Shown: positions 1-7,828 of the stretch, piece by piece
How positions within the stretch are numbered: position 1 is the first letter of the stretch
Layout of the letters: each line of letters begins with the position of its first letter
Assembly: GCF_001907675.1 (NCBI RefSeq)
Contig: NZ_MPNT01000017.1
Span: forward strand, 1 to 64,000
DNA: 64,000 nt
Direction: 5' to 3'
Origin: Mycobacterium paraffinicum
Lineage (GTDB): Bacteria; Actinomycetota; Actinomycetes; Mycobacteriales; Mycobacteriaceae
Made by a program: the position numbers and the translations under genes
The notes under the pieces: model-generated
The model's input: only the letters and a program-made list of their open reading frames with translations
What the model was told of the DNA's origin: nothing
The model's database searches: none

Positions 1-67
1 GTGTCGTCGGTGGCCCGGCACCTACCTATCTCGGGGTAACCGGACGGCTGCCAGGAGGGTATATTAG

Positions 68-325
68 GAACTTGTCACCAACCTGGTGCTGGTCTGCCCG
101 TATCACCACCGGGCGCATCACCGCGGCTTGATCACCATCAGCGGAACCGCGACCGATCTCGTCGTCACCGACGACTGCGGTCGAGCATTGAGCCCCGGAT
201 CACTGGCCCATCCGCCCAACGATCCCCCGCCCGCCGTCCCACCATGGCCCGGGCCCCTCGGCGAACGCGCCGACTGGTGGTGGTACGACCCCTTCCAACC
301 CCAACCACCACCCAGCACCAACTAG
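68..325 (+). pseudogene. C-terminal remnant of a 13E12-type HNH endonuclease family protein
   Basis: The frame encodes NLVLVCPYHHRAHH followed by a proline- and tryptophan-rich tail, which is the typical C-terminus of the mycobacterial 13E12 repeat/HNH family (DUF222 plus HNH). An in-frame TAG at 65-67 cuts it off from anything upstream, and the usual HNH residues before the NLVLVC segment are missing. A GTG at 86 could start a 79-residue peptide, but that would lack the nuclease core. I read it as a broken gene end left by rearrangement. The window edge 64 bp upstream prevents checking for the rest of the gene in another frame. Confidence 0.6.
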
Positions 326-356
326 GTTGGTTCGCATACGTACCTATGGCCGGTGG

Positions 357-431
357 CGGCGCTGAACACCCACCGTCGGTTCGCCGAGACGGTGACGGGC
401 AAGCTCTTCTCATGATCCGTATCGCGACGCC
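357..431 (+). repeat. Left copy of a 75-bp direct repeat flanking the P450/LuxR pair
   Basis: Positions 357-431 match 3343-3417 at every base except position 423 (C here, G there); the first 66 bp are identical. The repeat spans the upstream region and first codons of the GNAT gene at 3398. The two copies lie in the same orientation about 3 kb apart and enclose the cytochrome P450 and LuxR genes. Confidence 0.9.
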
Positions 432-467
432 ACAGTTAAGGCGGAGACCGACCGACCTGCCCTGGCT
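412..467 (+). pseudogene. Deleted 5' copy of the GNAT acetyltransferase gene
   Basis: It begins MIRIATP at the ATG at 412, matching MIRMATP at 3398. After position 431 the similarity stops, and it resumes at 450-467, where 18 bases are identical to 3535-3552 (encoding the TDLPWL segment). Compared with the intact gene, 99 bp (33 codons) are missing between the start and this segment. Beyond 467 only a short MGFK-like stretch resembles the intact protein. No acetyl-CoA-binding motif remains, so this is a dead fragment of a duplication. Confidence 0.7.
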
Positions 468-619
468 CGCCAGCTTGCGTCAGGTGATGGGCTTCAAAAT
501 CGCGTCGGCGTTCTTCAATGGTGGGCTTCAGCGCACGAGCGGCATGCGGATGTCGCATGCATCTGCGCGCGACAGCCGACCGGCATATGCCGTCAGCCCG
601 TTATCGGGAACGAGCGGTA

Positions 620-1846
620 TCAGTGGGCGGCGCGTCCGGCGGGCATGAATCGGACGGGCATGGAGTTGATCCCATTCATCTGGTTTGACCACGTCCGTTT
701 GACCGGGCCGGCGAGTTCCAAGCCAATCATCCGTTCGAGCACCTCAGGGATGATCGCCGCAGCTTCCACGCGCGCGAGGTTCGCACCGAGGCAGAAGTGG
801 GTCCCGCCACCGCCGAAGGCGAGATGGGGGTTCGGTGCACGGCTTATGTCGAATTGGTTGGGGTCACCAAACCGCGTCTCGTCGCGGTTCGCCGATATAT
901 AGAACATCGCTGCCCGCTCGCCCGCCTTGACGGGTAGCCCCCGCAACCTTGTGTCACGGGTCGCCGTGCGTACGAAGTTCATGACTGGAGAAACGTAGCG
1001 CAGCATCTCCTCGATCGCCGACGGCATCAGCGACGGGTTAGCTGTGAGCCGTTGCCACTGATCTGGGTGTTCCATCAGGGCGAGGATCCCTCCTGCGACC
1101 AGGTTGCGGGTCGTTTCGCCCCCCGCATTGATCAGCAGCAGAACGAACATGTTGAACTCGATGTCGTTGAGGCGCTGGCCGTCGACTTCTGCCCGTAGCA
1201 GCGACGTAGCGATGTCATCGCCAGGCTCGGCGCGCTTTTGCGCCGCTAAGTCCGCGGCGTATTCGAACATCTGCGTAAGCGCTTGCTCGAAGCGCTCGTC
1301 GCCGTCGTAATTGCCGTTGTTGATGATTTCCACTAGATCGTAGAGTCGGCGGCCGTCTTTTACTGGAATGCCGAGCATTTCGGCAATAACGTAGGACGGC
1401 AGCGCGCCCGCGACGTCGTTCGCGAAGTCACATTCGCCTTGCTCGATCACTTCGTCGACGATCTGCCGGGCCAGGTCTGCGACGTGAGCGTTTAGCCGCG
1501 CGACCTGACGTGGCGCAAAGCCCTTATTGATCAACTTGCGAAATTCAGTGTGCCGTGGTGGGTCCATCGTCAACATCATCAGCTCAACAGCTGCTCGCTG
1601 TTCGGGTGTTGGGGGTTCAAAGACAATCCCGTTGATCTTTGAGGACCACGTTTCACTGTCTCGCGACACGGCCTGTACTTCGTCGTAGCCCGTCAGCGCC
1701 AAGAAGCCGGGTCCGTCCTTGTAGGGATGCCATGCAACCGGCGCACGCCTACGGAGCTGGCTGAATTCTTCGTAAGGCACACCGGTCTCATAGGTGCTTG
1801 GATCGGCAAGATCTACGCCGACGATATCAAGGGCGTTTACGGTCAC
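620..1846 (-). CDS. Cytochrome P450
   Basis: A 408-residue soluble bacterial P450, presumably a haem monooxygenase fed by a ferredoxin and reductase encoded elsewhere. The I-helix oxygen-binding motif AGGETT is at residues 241-246, the K-helix ExxR is EEMLR at about 279-283, and the haem-binding loop FGGGGTHFCLG places the cysteine ligand at about residue 352. Length is normal for the family. The GTG at 1846 is preceded by a purine-rich GAGGTGGAG, which supports this start. It diverges from a LuxR-type regulator 258 bp away that may control it. Substrate and CYP family cannot be assigned from sequence alone. The pair lies between two copies of a 75-bp repeat, suggesting it arrived by rearrangement or transfer. 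Confidence 0.93.
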   Translation of the reverse strand: MTVNALDIVGVDLADPSTYETGVPYEEFSQLRRRAPVAWHPYKDGPGFLALTGYDEVQAVSRDSETWSSKINGIVFEPPTPEQRAAVELMMLTMDPPRHTEFRKLINKGFAPRQVARLNAHVADLARQIVDEVIEQGECDFANDVAGALPSYVIAEMLGIPVKDGRRLYDLVEIINNGNYDGDERFEQALTQMFEYAADLAAQKRAEPGDDIATSLLRAEVDGQRLNDIEFNMFVLLLINAGGETTRNLVAGGILALMEHPDQWQRLTANPSLMPSAIEEMLRYVSPVMNFVRTATRDTRLRGLPVKAGERAAMFYISANRDETRFGDPNQFDISRAPNPHLAFGGGGTHFCLGANLARVEAAAIIPEVLERMIGLELAGPVKRTWSNQMNGINSMPVRFMPAGRAAH

Positions 1847-2104
1847 GCTCCACCTCTCAATTCATACCCCGGCCGGGCTTGCGACCCCACACGGCGACGA
1901 CCAAACCGCGCGGCGCACATCGCACTGCTCACCGTGATAACGCGATCGGCGATCTTGCCGCCGCATGCAGACCTGTTGCTATTTATTTATGCTCGCCGCG
2001 ATCTGGCGATGCCTCATCCAAACGGAGGAGATTTGCATTACGCTTTGCGCAGCAATGACAGGACGGGCAGATGCAGCATCAGCGGTGGTATCGGAGCGCG
2101 GACG

Positions 2105-3214
2105 ATGGCCACACTCGATGAGTTCTCGCAGATAGTCTCCGGGATTTATTCGGCGGTCATCACTCCCGAACGCTGGGACGTCACCATGGCTGATATCGGG
2201 CGCGCATTCGACGGTGCAAGTGCAGCGTTGGTGGTTACCGACGGTGCCACACGCTCAATCAAACACGCGCACATGCCCGCCGACGCAGCCAAGAGCTATG
2301 CCGAGCATTTCGCCGCAATCGACCATGTGCTGTCGGCGGTCCAGAGTGGGCCGGTTGGCGTTGTGCGCCCCGGCGCGGAACTGATGTGGCCCTATGAAAG
2401 ATGCGAATTCGCAACGGACTGGGCCCGCCCCAACGGTTTCGAGGACGGAATGTTCATCCGCCTCGACGCCTCTCCAAGCGCCAAGAGTCTGGCCCTGGCA
2501 ACACCCAAACGGTCGAAAAGGTTCGACACCGGTGAGCATGTCGCGTTTGCACAGCTTTTGGTGCCCCACTTGAAACAGGCCCTGCGGATGCAGCGTCAAG
2601 TCTCCGATCTCACTCATCGCAGCAGCGATCTTGCCTGGGTCAGCGAGACTGCCAAGCAAGCCATCGTCATCGTTGCGTCCGGAAGCAGGGTCATCTACAC
2701 CAACCCGGCGGCCGAACAGGTCCTGCGGTCAGACGACGGACTGCGGATCCTCAGGGGGCGCCTCGAGGCCGCAACACGACACGCGGACACTAGGTTGCAA
2801 GAGGGCATCGCAACCGCACTAAAGCCACGTGGCCCCGACATCTGGGTCGGGTCGTTCGTCTGCGCCAGACCGTCCGGCCTGCGGCCCTACATCATTCACG
2901 TAGTACCGATCGACCACAGCACTGCGGCCCACCCGCGGTACGGGCGAGTGATCGTCGTCATCATCGACCCGGAACGGGAACCCGAACCGCCTGCAATGCT
3001 CTTGCGGCGCCTCTACGGTCTGACAACAAGCGAAGCGAAAGTTGCGCTGATGGTGGTACGAGCTGAAGGTTTGAAGCCGATCGCCGACGAGTTGTCGGTG
3101 TCCTTGACGACAGTCAAGACGCACCTCCGGCACGTCTTCGAGAAGACCGGCACGCACCGCCAAGCCGAACTCGTCCGGCTACTACTCACCCTTGACCCCT
3201 GTACCGGTGAGTGA
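2105..3214 (+). CDS. LuxR-family transcriptional regulator
   Basis: A 369-residue protein with a C-terminal LuxR/GerE helix-turn-helix at about residues 303-360 (TSEAKVA, then ADELSVSLTTVKTHL, then a GTHRQAELV helix). The region around residues 180-290, including VIYTNPAAEQVL, resembles a PAS-type sensor module; the N-terminal part is not assignable. There is no receiver domain, so it is probably a one-component sensor-regulator. ATG 2105 is chosen because GGAG at 2093-2096 sits 8 nt before it and the family similarity starts here; the frame is open further upstream, but that stretch looks non-coding. It is divergent from the P450, a plausible target. The ligand is unknown. Confidence 0.85.
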   Translation: MATLDEFSQIVSGIYSAVITPERWDVTMADIGRAFDGASAALVVTDGATRSIKHAHMPADAAKSYAEHFAAIDHVLSAVQSGPVGVVRPGAELMWPYERCEFATDWARPNGFEDGMFIRLDASPSAKSLALATPKRSKRFDTGEHVAFAQLLVPHLKQALRMQRQVSDLTHRSSDLAWVSETAKQAIVIVASGSRVIYTNPAAEQVLRSDDGLRILRGRLEAATRHADTRLQEGIATALKPRGPDIWVGSFVCARPSGLRPYIIHVVPIDHSTAAHPRYGRVIVVIIDPEREPEPPAMLLRRLYGLTTSEAKVALMVVRAEGLKPIADELSVSLTTVKTHLRHVFEKTGTHRQAELVRLLLTLDPCTGE

Positions 3215-3342
3215 TTGCCGACGTCGGCGCCGGTCGCTTGGCATGCCGCCACGCCGAGCGGACAAAGCCGTGTGGACTCCGTGCGAGCGCGTGGCCGTGC
3301 CCCGGATGTAGCCAGGAACCCATGGCCGGTGGCTACGCGCGC

Positions 3343-3417
3343 CGGCGCTGAACACCCACCGTCGGTTCGCCGAGACGGTGACGGGCAAGCTCTTCTCATG
3401 ATCCGTATGGCGACGCC
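3343..3417 (+). repeat. Right copy of the 75-bp direct repeat
   Basis: Matches 357-431 with one mismatch (3409 versus 423). It contains the upstream region and first seven codons of the intact GNAT gene, so this is the ancestral position and the left copy is the duplicate. Confidence 0.9.
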
Positions 3418-3970
3418 GGAGGACGCGGACGCTATCGCCGAGATTTATGCGCCGTACGTCCTCGACTCCGCGATCTCCTTCGAGGTGGTTCCGCCGAGCG
3501 GCCAGGAAATGCGGTCGAGGCTGACCGCCACGCTGACCGACCTGCCCTGGCTGGTCGTCACCCATGCCGACGCCGTCAGGGGCTACGCCTACGCAAGTCC
3601 GCACGGCCAGCGGGCCGCCTACCGCTGGTCCGTCGACGTATCCGTCTATCTCGACCGGTCGCTTCACCGGACTGGCCATGGCCGCCGGATATACTCCGCG
3701 TTGTTCAATCTGCTTGCCGCGCAGGGTTATATCAATGCGTTCGCCGCCATTGCGCTGCCCAATCCCGCGAGCGTCGCTCTGCACGAGTCGATGGGTTTCG
3801 CCTGTGCCGGCGTGTTCGAGGGGGTGGGCTTCAAGAACGGGGCGTGGTGGGACATCGGCTGGTGGCGCCGCGACCTGGCGGACCGGCCCGGGCGGCCCAG
3901 TGACCCGCTGCCGTGGTCGGGTCTTCCGACTCGCACAATTGAGGCAGCGCTCAACGAACACGACCGATGA
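3398..3970 (+). CDS. GNAT family N-acetyltransferase, phosphinothricin acetyltransferase-like
   Basis: A 190-residue protein. It opens MIRMATPEDADAIAEIYAPYV, typical of the Pat/Bar/MddA subgroup, with the acetyl-CoA pyrophosphate loop HRTGHGRRIY at about residues 88-97, then NPASVALHESMGF and a WWDIGWW end. Known members transfer acetyl from acetyl-CoA to phosphinothricin, methionine sulfoximine or related amino acids; the substrate here is inferred only at that level. The frame is open back to 3215, but family alignment supports ATG 3398. A deleted copy of the gene's 5' end lies at 412-467. Confidence 0.88.
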   Translation: MIRMATPEDADAIAEIYAPYVLDSAISFEVVPPSGQEMRSRLTATLTDLPWLVVTHADAVRGYAYASPHGQRAAYRWSVDVSVYLDRSLHRTGHGRRIYSALFNLLAAQGYINAFAAIALPNPASVALHESMGFACAGVFEGVGFKNGAWWDIGWWRRDLADRPGRPSDPLPWSGLPTRTIEAALNEHDR

Positions 3971-4055
3971 CCGTTGGCGCGAGGCGGCACCGCCAGACGT
4001 GCGCAAAGACGGGCATGGACGACGTCCGCGGCAAGCGGCGAATCGAGGGGAATCG

Positions 4056-4826
4056 ATGAGCGACAAGTCCCGGGGGGCCACGCGCCCGCTGATCGCGTTC
4101 ACCACCGCAGACAACGCGCCGCCGATCACGCCCGCGCCGATCAGCCGGCCGTGGATGTCGAAGCTGCGCAACGGGTGGCCGAACCGGTGCCTGCCGATAC
4201 TGATCGCCAACCAGAGCGGCTGGGAGCTGCGCAACCCGTGCGCATTCACCGCAACGTGGATGGGCGGCGACGACAGCCTGGGGGTGATCGTCGCGCCCGA
4301 CCGCCGCGACCCCGCTCAGCTGCTGCCGTTCAGCCATTTCGGTCACGGCATCCTGACCTGGCACCTGCCGATGTTGTTCCGCACCCCGCCCGGTTACAAC
4401 CTGTTGGTCCGCGGGCCGGCGAACTATCCGAAGGACGCGGTGTCGCCGTTGGAGGGCATCGTCGAAACCGATTGGGCCACCTCAAGTTTCAGCATGAGCT
4501 GGCAAATGACCCGCAAGATGATGCCGGTGCGGTTCGAGGTCGACGAGCCGATCTGCATGATCGTCCCGCAGCGCCGCGCGGAGCTGGAAGAGTTCGCGCC
4601 GGAACTCAGGCCGATCGACTCCGACGAGGAAGCGCGGCGTAAACACGAGTTCTTCCTGCGTTCACGCAGCGAGCTGGGCCACGCGCAGGCCGCGGTCAAC
4701 ACCGAACTGGGGGAAAAGGTGCCGTGGCAGGGCGACTACACCCGTGGCAAGCACGCCGACGGCGAGCCCGGTGCGCCCGATCACCAGACGCGAGTCCACC
4801 TGCGCCCGTTCGTCGACACGCGCTAG
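4056..4826 (+). CDS. DUF6065 family protein
   Basis: A 256-residue protein with no signal peptide or membrane segment. It opens with a short polar leader, then PLIAFTTADNAPPITPAPISR and NRCLPILIANQSGWEL, which I recognise as the DUF6065 pattern; function is unknown in that family. ATG 4056 is preceded by GAGGGGAAT, a good ribosome-binding site. It ends 3 bp before the convergent FAD monooxygenase, so no terminator fits between them. The C-terminus is rich in charged residues. Family assignment is from memory of the conserved N-terminal block. Confidence 0.75.
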   Translation: MSDKSRGATRPLIAFTTADNAPPITPAPISRPWMSKLRNGWPNRCLPILIANQSGWELRNPCAFTATWMGGDDSLGVIVAPDRRDPAQLLPFSHFGHGILTWHLPMLFRTPPGYNLLVRGPANYPKDAVSPLEGIVETDWATSSFSMSWQMTRKMMPVRFEVDEPICMIVPQRRAELEEFAPELRPIDSDEEARRKHEFFLRSRSELGHAQAAVNTELGEKVPWQGDYTRGKHADGEPGAPDHQTRVHLRPFVDTR

Positions 4827-4829
4827 CGA

Positions 4830-6269
4830 TCACCGCGTGCGCATCGCCGCCAGCTCGGCGATCCGGGTCGGCGCGTGGGCCGCAGACCCCGCCCAGCCGA
4901 CGTACCCGTCGGGGCGCACGAGGACGGCCGGCCCGCGATCGGTCCGCTCGGCCTGCAGCATCCCGGGCGCCTCGACCGGTGGGGCGCCGCGTTCGCGGAC
5001 CAGCACGAAACCCCCGGCGCGCTGCAATTCGGTCAACCGTCCCCCGGCGAGGGGAATCTGGGTGGCGCGGGTGCCGACCAGGCCGCGGCGGCCGTAGCGC
5101 AGCGTCGTGCCCGCGAAGCTGCCCGCCACCGTGTCGCGGACCGCCGGAATTCGAAGCAGCCTGGGCGCCAACACGTTCCGCAACCACCGAGCGGGGCGCG
5201 GATGCAGGGTCGCGGCGCGGGCCATCAGTCCGGACTGCACCAGCACGCGCTTGCCGATCGGGTGGCGTTCGGCGTGGTAGCTGTCCAGCAGCGCCTCGTC
5301 GGCGCCGCCGAGCACCGCGTCGAGCTTCCAGGCCAGGTTGGCGGCGTCCTGAATTCCGGTGTTCATGCCCTGGCCGCCCATGGGGGAGTGCACGTGCGCG
5401 GCGTCGCCGGCCAAGAACACCCGTCCGTGCCGGTACTGCTCGACTTGTCTTTCGTCGCAATGGAATCGGGACTTCCAGCCCACCTCGACGACGCCGTAGT
5501 CGGTGCGCATGCCGCGGGCGAGCACGTCGACGATCTCGGCGTCGGAAACGGGTTCGCCGTCGGGCACCTGATTCGCGCGGTCCCACAGCATGGCGCGATA
5601 CCAGGAACCGTCCGCGCAGTCGTACGGAGCCAGAAAGGCCAGGACGTCACCGGGGGCGGCGGCCGTGAGGCCACCGCCGGCGGGCCCGTGCGCCAGCCTG
5701 ACGTCGGCCAGCACGATCGACGTCAGCACCGTCTTGCCGGGGAATGCGGAGCCCACCAGCCGTCGCACCGTGCTGTGCGCGCCGTCGGCGCCGATCACAT
5801 ACCGCGCCCGCCACGTCAGCCGGTGCGCCGGATCGTCGTCGTCCTTCGGGCGAGCGGTGACGGTCACGCCGTCGGCGTCCTCGCGCAGCGCGACCACCTC
5901 GATGCCGCGCCGGATCTCGGCGCCCTCGGCCTCGGCGTAGCGGCGCAACGCCGCGTCGACGTGCGTCTGCGGGGTGATCAACACGAACGGATAGGGGGAG
6001 TCCAGGTGGGTCAGGTCGATCTGCGCACCGGCGAACAGCCGGACGCCCGGCGCGCGGTGCCCGAGCGCCAACAGGTCGTCGGCCAGGCCGCGCGCGTCGA
6101 GCAGTTCCAGGGTGCGCGCCATAGTGGCGAACGCGCGGCTTGCCGGGTTCTCGGTGGGCCAGCGTTCCAGCACCGTGACCGACCGCCCGGCGCGGGCCAG
6201 GTCGCCCGCGGCGGTCAGGCCGGTGGGTCCCGCCCCCACCACCAGGACGTCGACGTCGTGGGCGGTCAT
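4830..6269 (-). CDS. FAD-dependent aromatic-ring monooxygenase (PheA/TfdB type)
   Basis: A 479-residue flavoprotein hydroxylase. The dinucleotide-binding motif VVGAGPTGL is at residues 8-16, the RYVIGADGAHS segment is in the middle, and the second FAD motif GRVFLAGDAAHVHSPMGGQG lies around residue 290. The family hydroxylates phenols, polyketides or antibiotics with NAD(P)H and O2; the substrate here is unknown. The ATG at 6269 overlaps the stop of the upstream 135-residue gene by 4 nt, so they form one operon. That operon diverges from a TetR gene with paired palindromic operators between them, suggesting induction by a small aromatic compound or drug. Confidence 0.9.
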   Translation of the reverse strand: MTAHDVDVLVVGAGPTGLTAAGDLARAGRSVTVLERWPTENPASRAFATMARTLELLDARGLADDLLALGHRAPGVRLFAGAQIDLTHLDSPYPFVLITPQTHVDAALRRYAEAEGAEIRRGIEVVALREDADGVTVTARPKDDDDPAHRLTWRARYVIGADGAHSTVRRLVGSAFPGKTVLTSIVLADVRLAHGPAGGGLTAAAPGDVLAFLAPYDCADGSWYRAMLWDRANQVPDGEPVSDAEIVDVLARGMRTDYGVVEVGWKSRFHCDERQVEQYRHGRVFLAGDAAHVHSPMGGQGMNTGIQDAANLAWKLDAVLGGADEALLDSYHAERHPIGKRVLVQSGLMARAATLHPRPARWLRNVLAPRLLRIPAVRDTVAGSFAGTTLRYGRRGLVGTRATQIPLAGGRLTELQRAGGFVLVRERGAPPVEAPGMLQAERTDRGPAVLVRPDGYVGWAGSAAHAPTRIAELAAMRTR

Positions 6270-6673
6270 CGCGCGGCCCCCTCGGGCTGCGGGTACCAGC
6301 GACGGATGTCGCCGGGCGTGGACTGCGCGGCGCGGTTGAAGACGAACCGGCAGCCGGGTTGGGTCGCGTGCGCGGCGTTGACGATCGACTCGAACAGCAG
6401 CGTGTTGGCGGCGACCAGCCGAATCCCGGCCCCGATCAGCACCGCGTCGTAGCGCTTGGCCTCCAGCCACCGGCGGGCCTTGCCGGCGCCGGCCGCGCCG
6501 AAGTCGATCAAGCAGTTGTCGACCTCGTAGCCGGCGGCGCGCAACGCCGCGACGTTGTCGTCGTTGGCCGCACGCAACACCTCCTTGGACAGCCCGGCGA
6601 ACTGCGCGAAATCCGGCGACGAGTAGTCGATCACGTCGGGATCGAGCCCGATCTGGATGACGGACACGGTCAT
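6266..6673 (-). CDS. Conserved hypothetical protein, Rossmann-like
   Basis: A 135-residue soluble protein. Alternating hydrophobic strands (TVSVIQIGL, DAVLIGAGIR, CRFVFNR) suggest a small alpha/beta fold resembling a receiver or flavodoxin-like domain, without recognisable catalytic residues. ATG 6673 is preceded by GGAGG nine bases upstream, which decides the start over in-frame codons lying inside the operator region. It is first in an operon with the FAD monooxygenase (ATGA overlap). I do not recognise a function; a role coupled to the monooxygenase is inferred from position only. Confidence 0.75.
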   Translation of the reverse strand: MTVSVIQIGLDPDVIDYSSPDFAQFAGLSKEVLRAANDDNVAALRAAGYEVDNCLIDFGAAGAGKARRWLEAKRYDAVLIGAGIRLVAANTLLFESIVNAAHATQPGCRFVFNRAAQSTPGDIRRWYPQPEGAAR

Positions 6674-6691
6674 GGCTGGGACCTCCCCGGA

Positions 6692-6719
6692 GTTGAGTTC
6701 AACAGTTGTTGAACTCAAC
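6692..6719. promoter_or_regulatory. TetR-type operator, copy 1 (12-bp perfect inverted repeat)
   Basis: GTTGAGTTCAAC at 6692-6703 is followed after AGTT by its exact reverse complement at 6708-6719. It lies 18 bp upstream of the reverse-strand operon start. The inner 15-bp core TCAACAGTTGTTGAA recurs in copy 2. Confidence 0.75.
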
Positions 6720-6741
6720 GGTAGGCCGGGGTGCTGGCCGT

Positions 6742-6760
6742 GTCAACAGTTGTTGAATAC
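6742..6760. promoter_or_regulatory. TetR-type operator, copy 2
   Basis: The 15-bp core TCAACAGTTGTTGAA (6743-6757) is identical to that in copy 1 (6699-6713), offset by 44 bp, about four helical turns. It ends 14 bp before the TetR start codon, consistent with autorepression plus repression of the divergent operon. Confidence 0.7.
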
Positions 6761-6770
6761 AATCGCGGCC

Positions 6771-7343
6771 ATGCCCGCGAAGACGCGCGACGGGAACCTC
6801 ACCCGCGAAACCATCCTCCGCGCCGCGCGCGCCCAGTTCTCCACGCACGGCTTCGAGCGGACCACCATCCGCTCGATCGCGGCGGAGGCCGGCGTGGACC
6901 CCGCGCTCGTCATGCACTACTTCGGCAGCAAGGCCGACCTGTTCGCCGGCGTGTCGCGGCTCGAGGTCAGGTTTCCCGACCTGTCCGGCGTCGCGCCCGA
7001 GCGCCTCGCGGACGTGCTGGTTCCGCTGTTCGTCCAGGTGTGGGATCCGGACGGCTCGTTCCTGCCCCTGTTGCGCGCGGCCGCGACCAATCGCACGGCC
7101 GCCGACACGCTGCTGGCGGTGTTCGTCGAGCAGGTCGCTCCCGCGCTGGCCAGCGTCACCCCCGACCGCGCCGCCGAGCGGGCGGCGCTGGTGGGCTCGC
7201 AGGTGCTGGGAATCGCGATGGCCCGCTACGTCGTCGGGGTGCCGGCCCTGGCCGAGATGGACGACGCGGCGCTGACCGAGTGGGTACGCCCGGTGCTCGC
7301 GCGGTACCTGACGGGCCCCGCGCCCTCGAAGTCCCCGGCCTAG
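6771..7343 (+). CDS. TetR family transcriptional repressor
   Basis: A 190-residue protein with an N-terminal TetR helix-turn-helix at about residues 10-56 (TRETILRAARAQF, then TTIRSIAAEAGVDPALVMHYF) and an alpha-helical ligand-binding domain with the C-terminal pattern of the TetR_C_17-like actinobacterial group. ATG 6771 is used because the HTH starts immediately after it; upstream in-frame codons fall inside the operators. Two operator copies lie between it and the divergent monooxygenase operon. A deazaflavin-dependent reductase gene begins 9 bp downstream and may be cotranscribed. Confidence 0.92.
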   Translation: MPAKTRDGNLTRETILRAARAQFSTHGFERTTIRSIAAEAGVDPALVMHYFGSKADLFAGVSRLEVRFPDLSGVAPERLADVLVPLFVQVWDPDGSFLPLLRAAATNRTAADTLLAVFVEQVAPALASVTPDRAAERAALVGSQVLGIAMARYVVGVPALAEMDDAALTEWVRPVLARYLTGPAPSKSPA

Positions 7344-7352
7344 AGTTGGGGC

Positions 7353-7790
7353 ATGCCACTTTCTGGGGAATACGCGCCGAGCCCATGGGATTGGTCCCGC
7401 GAACAGGCCGAGAAGTACGAGCAGTCGGGCGGGACCGAGGCCACCGACATGAAGGGGAAGCCCGTCATCGTCCTGACCACGGTCGGGGCCAAGACGGGCA
7501 AGCTCCGCAAGACCCCGCTGATGCGGGTCGAGCACGACGGCCAGTACGCGATCGTCGCCTCGCTGGGCGGTGCCCCCAAGCACCCCGTCTGGTACCACAA
7601 TGTCGTCAAGAACCCCCGCGTCGAGCTGCAGGACGGCGCCACCACCCGCGAGTACGACGCGCGTGAGGTGTTCGGCGACGAAAAGGCGGTGTGGTGGGAG
7701 CGCGCCGTCGAGGCCTGGCCCGACTACGCCGAATACCAGAAGAAGACCGACCGCCAGATCCCGGTCTTCGTGCTCACCCCCGTCGACTGA
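7353..7790 (+). CDS. Deazaflavin (F420)-dependent nitroreductase family protein
   Basis: A 145-residue Ddn/FDOR-A type protein, the same position and size as M. tuberculosis Rv1558. Family features are the N-terminal tryptophan helix ([14 protein letters not shown]), the [20 protein letters not shown] strand-loop, [16 protein letters not shown] and a C-terminal [10 protein letters not shown] strand. Relatives reduce quinones or nitro compounds with F420H2 at the inner membrane face. It follows the TetR gene closely and precedes ilvA by 38 bp. A more divergent paralogue lies at 39591-40013. Confidence 0.9.
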   Translation: MPLSGEYAPSPWDWSREQAEKYEQSGGTEATDMKGKPVIVLTTVGAKTGKLRKTPLMRVEHDGQYAIVASLGGAPKHPVWYHNVVKNPRVELQDGATTREYDAREVFGDEKAVWWERAVEAWPDYAEYQKKTDRQIPVFVLTPVD

Positions 7791-7828
7791 ATTCCTGGGT
7801 TGACCGGCTGGCATGGCACCATTGACCA

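Noticed and set aside
4875..6452. 525-codon open frame on the plus strand
   Set aside because: It lies antisense to the FAD monooxygenase and its partner. Composition (Gly, Ala, Arg, His, Gln rich) is that of a high-GC shadow, without any motif; the reverse strand encodes clear flavoprotein motifs.
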